A DNA stretch of 17,606 bases from UBA2259 sp964543485 (GTDB lineage Bacteria; Patescibacteriota; Dojkabacteria; SC72): assembly GCA_964543485.1 (NCBI GenBank), contig CAZIYI010000010.1:1-17606 (forward strand). The letters are read 5' to 3'. A program made the translations under genes and the position numbers. Of this stretch, positions 7,185 to 12,067 are shown in pieces (positions within the stretch are counted from its first letter, which is position 1; the number at the start of each line of letters is the position of its first letter). Under the pieces are notes generated by a model that saw only the letters and a list, made by a program, of their open reading frames with translations, was not told the origin of the DNA and did no database searches.

Positions 7185-8528
7185 ATGAAATATATATGTA
7201 ATTCCTGTGGTGGTGAATTCCTTAAATGGTCTGGAAAGTGTAACAACTGTGGGGAGTGGGGAACACTAGAGGAGTTAAATGATGAACCAAGAGTAGGGAA
7301 TGAAAAGGTAAGTAGTAAGAAATCTCCCTATAGGGCTATTACAGAATATAGGAAGAGTACCGATAGTAAGAAGGTTGTTAAAAATAGAATTAGTACAGGG
7401 TTTAATGAGTTTGATAGAGTACTTGGTGGCGGTTTGATAGAGGGTGAGGTTGTCCTTATGAGTGGAGAGCCGGGTGTTGGAAAATCAACATTATTGCTGC
7501 AGATTGCACTTAAACTTTCTTCAAAAAAGAAAATTCTTTATGTTTGTGGTGAGGAGTCTCCTACTCAACTAATATCAAGATTAGATCGTTTATCCAAACA
7601 GGGTGGTAAGCCAGAGAATATTTTTGTAACTGATGATTTCGTTGTTGAGAATGTATACAACCTATGCTCTGAAGAGGATTTCGGATTGGTAATAGTTGAC
7701 TCTATACAAAGTGTTACATCTCTTACGTCCAGAGGATATCCTGGAAGTATTAGTCAGGTAAGAGCTTCTGGGTCTGTATTAACAAGGTTGTCCAAAGTAA
7801 CAGGGGTGCCTTCCATATTGGTAGGGCAAATAAACAAGGGTGGAGATATTGCTGGCCCAAAAATCTTAGAGCATATTGTTGATTGTGTACTGTATATTGA
7901 GGGTGGTGAGTTCAACCAGTATAGGTTGTTAAGGGGTATGAAAAATAGATTTGGCTCTACAAATGAAATAGGGGTTTTTGAAATGACATCAATGGGCTTG
8001 CAAGAGGTAGGAAACCCGTCTTTAGTATTTTTAGATTCTAGCGGTAAGGTCTCTGGGAGTGCAATTGGGGCTATAGTTCAGGGTTCCAGGGTAGTATTTG
8101 TTGAGGTACAGGCCTTGGTTGTAGAGAGAGGTGCTGAGGTAGGACCTTTAAGAAGGGTTGCGAATGGAATAAAAAAACCGAGGTTAGATATGTTATGTGC
8201 AGTACTTTCTAGAAGGGGCGGGGTTTTTTTGGGTGATAAGGATGTGTTTGTAAATATTGTTGGTGGAGTTACAATATCAGATCCCGCTATAGATTTGGCG
8301 GTTTGTGCAGCTATAAAATCTGCCGTAAAAGACAGTGTATTGAATAAAGAGTATATATATTTCGGTGAAGTTGGACTAACGGGAGAGATTAGGGGTACAT
8401 GGGGAATGGATTCAGTACTGTCAGAGGCATCTAGGGTCGGATATAAAGGGGCATATATTGGTAATACATCTGTTAAGGGGAAGAAAGATATTGACATATC
8501 ATTAGTCAAGAGTATTAGTAAACTTTAA
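7185..8528 (+). CDS. radA: DNA repair protein RadA
   Basis: RecA-like ATPase (also called Sms) that processes branched recombination intermediates. Domains: N-terminal zinc finger with Cys5, Cys8, Cys19 and Cys22; RecA-like core with Walker A GEPGVGKS (94-101), Walker B LVIVDSIQS (168-176) and the RadA-specific KNRFG motif (253-257); C-terminal Lon-protease-like domain from about 290, containing GPLRRVANG and the family-typical GEVGLTGEIR. The length of 447 aa is normal. It begins 17 bases after clpC, so it is probably in the same operon. The sequence before the ATG is A/T-rich with no Shine-Dalgarno; TAAAAT (7172-7177) ends 7 bases before it and could be a weak internal leaderless promoter. 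No terminator is visible after the stop. Confidence 0.96.
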   Translation: MKYICNSCGGEFLKWSGKCNNCGEWGTLEELNDEPRVGNEKVSSKKSPYRAITEYRKSTDSKKVVKNRISTGFNEFDRVLGGGLIEGEVVLMSGEPGVGKSTLLLQIALKLSSKKKILYVCGEESPTQLISRLDRLSKQGGKPENIFVTDDFVVENVYNLCSEEDFGLVIVDSIQSVTSLTSRGYPGSISQVRASGSVLTRLSKVTGVPSILVGQINKGGDIAGPKILEHIVDCVLYIEGGEFNQYRLLRGMKNRFGSTNEIGVFEMTSMGLQEVGNPSLVFLDSSGKVSGSAIGAIVQGSRVVFVEVQALVVERGAEVGPLRRVANGIKKPRLDMLCAVLSRRGGVFLGDKDVFVNIVGGVTISDPAIDLAVCAAIKSAVKDSVLNKEYIYFGEVGLTGEIRGTWGMDSVLSEASRVGYKGAYIGNTSVKGKKDIDISLVKSISKL

Positions 8529-8772
8529 TACTTATTTCTCTACATCTTACGTAACATTCTCGAAATTCCCGTGCTATCGTAACACGTCGTTTGATTTCTT
8601 CCCTTTTATCTATTATTGCCGGTCTATCTGTAGGAGCGAGACAATGTGGGTTTTTGTTATAGGGTTGACATATAGCAGCTACTAGGGTTATAATATGTAG
8701 TTCATTTAATAACTGTTGTGCATATCTTAGTTTTCTCCCTTTGTCTGGGGTGCCACAAACACATCTGGGCAA
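8515..8772 (-). CDS. Doubtful small cysteine-rich ORF
   Basis: An 85-codon minus-strand frame starting at TTG (8772-8770) and ending inside the last bases of radA (convergent overlap of 14 bases). The frame is open further upstream to about 8814, with no ATG. The product would be basic, with six cysteines (4, 6, 35, 44, 73, 77) that could be a zinc site. Against it: several CGA/CGT/CGG arginine codons where neighbouring genes mostly use AGA/AGG, no clear minus-strand promoter or ribosome site, no family I recognise, and its first quarter is antisense to the RNA proposed at 8701-8940. It could also be a decayed gene or chance. Confidence 0.25.
   Translation of the reverse strand: MPRCVCGTPDKGRKLRYAQQLLNELHIITLVAAICQPYNKNPHCLAPTDRPAIIDKREEIKRRVTIAREFRECYVRCREISIKVY
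8665..8694 (+). promoter_or_regulatory. Consensus promoter for a non-coding RNA
   Basis: TTGACA (8665-8670) and TATAAT (8689-8694), both perfect consensus hexamers, are 18 bp apart. This is the best sigma-70-type promoter in the window, yet no plus-strand coding frame follows it before rho. The predicted start is about 8701. Confidence 0.82.
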
Positions 8773-8790
8773 AAGGAAAAAGCTAAGATA
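8723..8790 (+). repeat. Long imperfect inverted repeat within the ncRNA
   Basis: The arm 8723-8743 (TATCTTAGTTTTCTCCCTTTG) is complementary to 8770-8790 at 18 of 21 positions, plus one G-U pair and two C-A mismatches. The 26-nt loop contains TCTGGGG and TCTGGG, one near each end. There is no T tract after it, so it is not a terminator on either strand. Confidence 0.8.
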
Positions 8791-8901
8791 GTAGCTTTCA
8801 TTATTTTTACATTATGGTAAACTTAATGAGGAGTGAAGAGGGAAGCACACTGTGCTCTTCGATTTTATCTATATAATCTATATAGATTAATAGATTAAAC
8901 C

Positions 8902-8940
8902 GGGGTCGGTTGGGGCAGTACCGATCCCTCTTGTTTTTTT
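8902..8940 (+). terminator. Strong rho-independent terminator before rho
   Basis: GGGGTCGGT (8902-8910) pairs with ACCGATCCC (8920-8928), 9 bp with one G-U pair, around a 9-nt loop, then TCTTG and seven T. It ends the RNA started at about 8701 and shields rho from upstream read-through. Confidence 0.92.
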
Positions 8941-8943
8941 CTG

Positions 8944-8972
8944 TTGACTTCTTAATTTCAATTAAATATACT
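8944..8972 (+). promoter_or_regulatory. rho promoter
   Basis: TTGACT (8944-8949) and TATACT (8967-8972) are separated by exactly 17 bp. Transcription would start near 8979, leaving a leader of about 47 nt. TAGG (8984-8987) and CCTA (8995-8998) could form a small leader hairpin. The promoter begins 4 bases after the preceding terminator. Confidence 0.8.
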
Positions 8973-8983
8973 TTAAGAGTCAA
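8944..8983 (+). repeat. Inverted repeat framing the rho promoter
   Basis: TTGACT-t-CTTAA (8944-8955) is complementary to TTAAGAGTCAA (8973-8983), 11 pairs with one bulged base. One arm covers the -35, the other the transcription start. A candidate operator; rho genes are commonly autoregulated, but no regulator is identified here. Confidence 0.5.
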
Positions 8984-9025
8984 TAGGTTAATTGCCTAAA
9001 TATTATTTTTCCGTGTTTTATATAT

Positions 9026-10291
9026 ATGGTAAACAAAACAAAGAGTATTAAAGAGTATGAAGAAATGACTCTAGCAATGCTTCGTGCAGAAGCAAAAAAG
9101 ATTGGCTTAGACGATTTCATGGAGTTACAAAAAAGAGAACTAATTATCGAGATATTAAAAAAGTCCACTGCAGATGAGGGCTATGTATTTGTTGATGGTA
9201 TCTTAGAAGTACAAAAGGATGGTTCTCATGGTGTTTTAAGAACAGATGGCCTTCTTCCAGGAGATAATGATGTATATATATCGGGTTCTCAGATTAAAAA
9301 GTTTAGTTTAAGAAATGGAGATGTTGTTTCTGGTCCTGCTAGATTACCCAAAGAAAAAGAGAAGTATCTAAGTTTACTTAGAGTAGATACTGTTTATGGT
9401 AAACCAGCCCTGGAGGCGGCAAACAGGCCTCAATTTATGAAAATGACTCCAATATTTCCAAATAGACAGATTAAGTTAGAAACTACATCGGATGTCATTT
9501 CTACAAGGATGATAGATTTACTTTCACCAATTGGGTTTGGTCAGAGATCTATGGTTGTTTCTCCTCCTAAGGCAGGTAAAACATGGTTGCTCAAAGATAT
9601 AGCTAATGGTATAGCTGCTAACAATCCTCAAGCAAAATTGATTGTAGTATTGGTTGGTGAAAGACCTGAAGAGGTAACTGATATGAAAAGATTTGTTAAA
9701 GGTGAGGTATACGCTTCTAACTTTGATGAATTACCGGAGCATAACTGTAGAGTAGCCGAAATGGCACTTCAAAAAGCTATGTGTATGGTAGAGTGGGGAG
9801 AGGATGTCATTATACTAATGGATAGTATTACTAGATTGGCTAGAGCATACAATATTACAATGCCAACTTCTGGTAAAACACTTTCAGGTGGTTTTGATCC
9901 AGTTGCCCTATATCCTCCAAAGAGATTCTTTGGTGCTGCTAGGAATTTTGAAGAGGGTGGTAGTCTTACAATTATTGCTACTGCATTGGTTGAAACTGGT
10001 AGTAGAATGGATGATTTAGTGTATGAAGAGTTTAAAGGTACAGGTAATATGGAACTTCATTTAGATAGGAATTTAGCAAACAGAAGGATATATCCATCTA
10101 TTGATGTAACGGCATCTGGAACTAGAAATGAGGAATTTCTGTTAGGTAAAGAGGTCTTAAATCAATCTTGGAGAATTAGAAGGATGTTAGAAATCTTAGA
10201 CCAGAATGAGAATCCTACTGAAGTTTTAGTAAGTCAACTTAGAAAAACGAAATCAAACGAAGAATTTCTTGCAACATTGCACGAAGCTTAA
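9026..10291 (+). CDS. rho: Transcription termination factor Rho
   Basis: Hexameric RNA-dependent ATPase/helicase that terminates transcription. Domains: N-terminal helical Rho_N domain (about 9-46), cold-shock-like RNA-binding domain (about 52-125, with GILEVQKDGSHGVLR), and RecA-type motor (about 150-415). Motor motifs: Walker A SPPKAGKT (179-186), Walker B VIILMDSITRLARAYN (261-276), and the family-typical PPKRFFGAARNFEEGGSLT (297-315). The length of 421 aa is very close to E. coli Rho (419), with no large insertion. ATG 9026 follows TATATAT; there is no Shine-Dalgarno. The 12 bases ATATATGGTAAA around the start also occur at the rpsA start. Its own promoter lies just behind a strong intrinsic terminator. 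Confidence 0.97.
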   Translation: MVNKTKSIKEYEEMTLAMLRAEAKKIGLDDFMELQKRELIIEILKKSTADEGYVFVDGILEVQKDGSHGVLRTDGLLPGDNDVYISGSQIKKFSLRNGDVVSGPARLPKEKEKYLSLLRVDTVYGKPALEAANRPQFMKMTPIFPNRQIKLETTSDVISTRMIDLLSPIGFGQRSMVVSPPKAGKTWLLKDIANGIAANNPQAKLIVVLVGERPEEVTDMKRFVKGEVYASNFDELPEHNCRVAEMALQKAMCMVEWGEDVIILMDSITRLARAYNITMPTSGKTLSGGFDPVALYPPKRFFGAARNFEEGGSLTIIATALVETGSRMDDLVYEEFKGTGNMELHLDRNLANRRIYPSIDVTASGTRNEEFLLGKEVLNQSWRIRRMLEILDQNENPTEVLVSQLRKTKSNEEFLATLHEA

Positions 10292-10294
10292 TTC

Positions 10295-10303
10295 TGATAT
10301 AAT
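10295..10303 (+). promoter_or_regulatory. Extended -10 promoter for the M23 peptidase gene
   Basis: TGATATAAT lies 4 bases after the rho stop. No good -35 is seen: TTGCAC (10277-10282) is only 15 bp away. Transcription from about 10310 would give a pyrimidine-rich leader of about 20 nt (TTTTCTTCTTTTT) with no Shine-Dalgarno. Confidence 0.65.
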
Positions 10304-10329
10304 AGTAGAGTAATTTTCTTCTTTTTAAT

Positions 10330-11685
10330 ATGGAAGTAAAAGAGCATAAACAAAATATATCGGGGCTTAGCTTTAGAGATTTATCATTAGATGCACAATC
10401 TCTTGGTGAGGGTGGGGAATACATTCTTCTAGATAGTGATATATCTAACGATCAAGATCTGAGTAAGTTAAGAAAAATCATCAAATTTTTGGTTGAGAGA
10501 TTTAATACTAAGAAGGGGTTTATTGCTTTCTTAATAGATTTCGGAGAGTATGCTTTCTCTAGATTAAGGGTTGTATGGGTTCTTCTTTCAATTGTTTTTG
10601 AAATGTTCTTTAGGAATTTTGATTCTGTAAAAAACTCTATTATTAAAAGAATGTTCTGGGGTAGGGGGGCTTTTCTGAAGTATGTTGTCCAAATTGGAGT
10701 TGTTGTTTTGGCAGTAATTTTAAGTATTTCGTATATCTATAGGACACCTACTATAATAAATGCAAATGAGGAAGATTTAGATTATGTTTCTGTTGCAGAG
10801 GGTGATTTACTTGCAATGAATGCTACTTTAAATACCTCTATCCCTAAGGATAGAGAGGAGAGAGGGACAGATATATATATAGTAATGAATGGTGATACAT
10901 TGAGTAATATTGCATCAAAGTTTGAGGTTTCAGTACAAACTATAAAATGGGCAAATAACTTGACATCAGATTTAGTTAAACCAGGTCAAGAACTCGAGGT
11001 ACCTCTGTCTGATGGTGTTTTGGTTACTGTTAAAAAGGGTGATACTCTTGCATCTTTAGCAAAGAAATATGCAGGTAATGAACAAGCGATAGCTGATTTT
11101 AACTGGTTAGATTACCCATTTACTCTTGTTGTAGGTCAGGAGCTATTTGTTCCTGATGGTAGAATGCCAGAGGCACCTAAGCCAGTATATGCTAGTACTC
11201 CAACAACATATATTCGTGGTTCTGGTTTGTCTGGTTCGGCTGTAAGTTCAAACATTGATCCTAATGTAGGTAAATTTATTGGTTGGCCGGTAGCAGGGGG
11301 TAGTGCTAAAATATCTCAATATTTTAGGGGATCGTTGCATAGGGGTATTGATATTGCTGATAGGAATCTTCCAAGCATTCTTGCTGCTTCGGGTGGTACA
11401 GTAATCTTTGCTGGTTGTTCTGGATCTTGTCGTCCTTTGGGCCAAACATATGGGGGTAGTGGTTATGCTTGGTCAATTCAAATAGATCATGGTAATGGAT
11501 ATTCAACTTGGTATGCCCACTTAAAAAACATTTACGTTAGAACAGGGCAGAGTGTCTCAAAGGGTCAAGTTATTGGTCAAATGGGTTCTACTGGAAGGTC
11601 AACTGGACCTCATGTTCATTTTGAACTGAGAAGGGGTACTTCTTACGGTACGCAAATTAATCCCAAGTTGTATACTACTTGGTAA
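10330..11685 (+). CDS. Membrane-anchored LysM/M23 peptidoglycan hydrolase
   Basis: Cell-wall endopeptidase predicted to cut peptide cross-links during growth or division. Layout of the 451 residues: cytoplasmic N-terminal part (1 to about 113) with a hydrophobic stretch at 80-93, a membrane segment about 116-137 (YVVQIGVVVLAVILSISYIY), two LysM peptidoglycan-binding domains (about 182-226 and 231-275), a Ser/Thr/Pro linker, and an M23 (LytM) catalytic domain (about 318-447). The zinc site is complete: His337 and Asp341 in HRGID, His397 in YAHL, and His428 and His430 in HVHFE, so the enzyme should be active. Cys363 and Cys367 in a catalytic-domain loop might form a disulfide. The long cytoplasmic N-terminus is unusual and could bind a cytosolic partner. 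Promoter at 10295; no clear terminator before the tRNAs. Confidence 0.92.
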   Translation: MEVKEHKQNISGLSFRDLSLDAQSLGEGGEYILLDSDISNDQDLSKLRKIIKFLVERFNTKKGFIAFLIDFGEYAFSRLRVVWVLLSIVFEMFFRNFDSVKNSIIKRMFWGRGAFLKYVVQIGVVVLAVILSISYIYRTPTIINANEEDLDYVSVAEGDLLAMNATLNTSIPKDREERGTDIYIVMNGDTLSNIASKFEVSVQTIKWANNLTSDLVKPGQELEVPLSDGVLVTVKKGDTLASLAKKYAGNEQAIADFNWLDYPFTLVVGQELFVPDGRMPEAPKPVYASTPTTYIRGSGLSGSAVSSNIDPNVGKFIGWPVAGGSAKISQYFRGSLHRGIDIADRNLPSILAASGGTVIFAGCSGSCRPLGQTYGGSGYAWSIQIDHGNGYSTWYAHLKNIYVRTGQSVSKGQVIGQMGSTGRSTGPHVHFELRRGTSYGTQINPKLYTTW

Positions 11686-11697
11686 GTCGGGTATAAT
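11668..11697 (+). promoter_or_regulatory. Promoter for the tRNA-Ala genes
   Basis: TTGTAT (11668-11673) and a perfect TATAAT (11692-11697) are 18 bp apart. The predicted start, about 11703, is 4 bases before the first tRNA. The -35 overlaps the end of the peptidase gene. Confidence 0.75.
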
Positions 11698-11706
11698 TCA
11701 GAACTT

Positions 11707-11779
11707 GGGCTCATAGTTTAGTTGGTAGAATATCGCATTCGCATTGCGAAGATCGCCGGTTCGATCCCGGCTGAGTCCA
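11707..11779 (+). tRNA. tRNA-Ala (anticodon CGC)
   Basis: A full cloverleaf of 73 nt: acceptor GGGCTCA with TGAGTCC, anticodon stem TCGCA/TGCGA (11733-11737 with 11745-11749) with loop TTCGCAT, and T arm GCCGG/CCGGC. The anticodon at 11740-11742 is CGC, reading GCG. Identity is supported by the G3-U70 pair (11709 with 11776), the main alanine determinant, and A73. CCA is not encoded. The D stem is weak, with two G-U pairs. Confidence 0.96.
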
Positions 11780-11797
11780 TCCCGCCAACTTATAGTG
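11780..11797 (+). repeat. 18-base dispersed repeat, also in the 23S insert
   Basis: TCCCGCCAACTTATAGTG (11780-11797) matches 208-225 in the expanded 23S helix at 17 of 18 positions. Here it directly follows the tRNA-Ala(CGC) 3' end and can fold alone (CCCGC 11781-11785 with GTGGG 11795-11799, one G-U pair). Confidence 0.6.
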
Positions 11798-11835
11798 GGG
11801 GAGTAGGTAAGATAGAATTATACAGGTTGGTTTGA

Positions 11836-11909
11836 GGGCCTATAGCTCAGTTGGCTAGAGCACATCGCTGGCAGCGATGGGGTCAGGGGTTCAAATCCCC
11901 TTAGGTCCA
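11836..11909 (+). tRNA. tRNA-Ala (anticodon GGC)
   Basis: Standard cloverleaf of 74 nt: acceptor GGGCCTA/TAGGTCC, D stem GCTC/GAGC, anticodon stem CATCG/CGATG with loop CTGGCAG, T arm AGGGG/CCCCT with loop TTCAAAT. The anticodon at 11870-11872 is GGC, reading GCC and GCU. G3-U70 (11838 with 11906) and A73 mark it as alanine. CCA is not encoded. A TATACA (11819-11824) 11 bases upstream could be a -10 of its own, but there is no -35, so co-transcription with the first tRNA is as likely. Confidence 0.97.
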
Positions 11910-12067
11910 TGTCCTCTCTTTTGAAGTTTGTTCTTTGAGTAAATATGGTAATCATATTAGTGTATGATTTGTTAAATTTTCACGCTTATGTAAAACGCTT
12001 AAATGCCAAGGACTTTTCAAAAGTATTCTTTTGAAGTAGAATATGAAATATTTAATAAGAATTGAAT
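11910..12067 (+). promoter_or_regulatory. leuS upstream region with two hairpins
   Basis: AATCATA (11950-11956) pairs with TATGATT (11963-11969), and TTCAAAAG (12016-12023) pairs perfectly with CTTTTGAA (12028-12035) around a TATT loop. CTTTTGAAGT occurs at both 11918 and 12028, so the upstream copy could compete for the same partner. No T tract follows, so neither is a terminator. ATGTCC.. at 11909 opens a 9-codon frame (MSSLLKFVL) with three Leu. I find no T-box motif and no convincing leuS promoter; TTGAAG (12031) with TAATAA (12053) is weak. Confidence 0.35.

Larger units (their letters stand above)
8701..8940 (+). ncRNA. Candidate structured non-coding RNA, about 240 nt
   Basis: A consensus promoter (8665-8694) and a strong intrinsic terminator (8902-8940) bound about 240 nt with no plus-strand ORF of note. 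The interior has several hairpins: a long imperfect stem, 8723-8743 with 8770-8790; CATTA with TAATG (about 8809-8827); GAAGA..GCAC with GTGC.TCTTC (about 8835-8860); the perfect ATCTATAT/ATATAGAT stem (8867-8874 with 8880-8887); and the terminator stem. I looked for tmRNA, RNase P RNA and SRP RNA signatures and found none. 6S RNA is not excluded but no single closing stem with a central bubble is obvious. It lies between radA and rho. Boundaries come from promoter and terminator only; the function is unknown. Confidence 0.6.

Noticed and set aside
8078..8509. 143-codon minus-strand ORF inside radA
   Set aside because: Antisense to the conserved RadA C-terminal domain, with Ser/Thr/Pro-rich shadow composition.
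8729..8803. 24-codon minus-strand frame MKATILAFSF.. resembling a signal peptide
   Set aside because: Too short, stops inside the inverted repeat, no promoter or ribosome site.
8701..8940. tmRNA, RNase P RNA or SRP RNA
   Set aside because: No tRNA-like ends with TTCGA-type T arm, no GAGGAAAGTCC-type block, no GGAAGGAAGCAG-type SRP loop.
11910..12067. T-box riboswitch before leuS
   Set aside because: No T-box consensus sequence, no specifier loop architecture, no terminator with a T tract.
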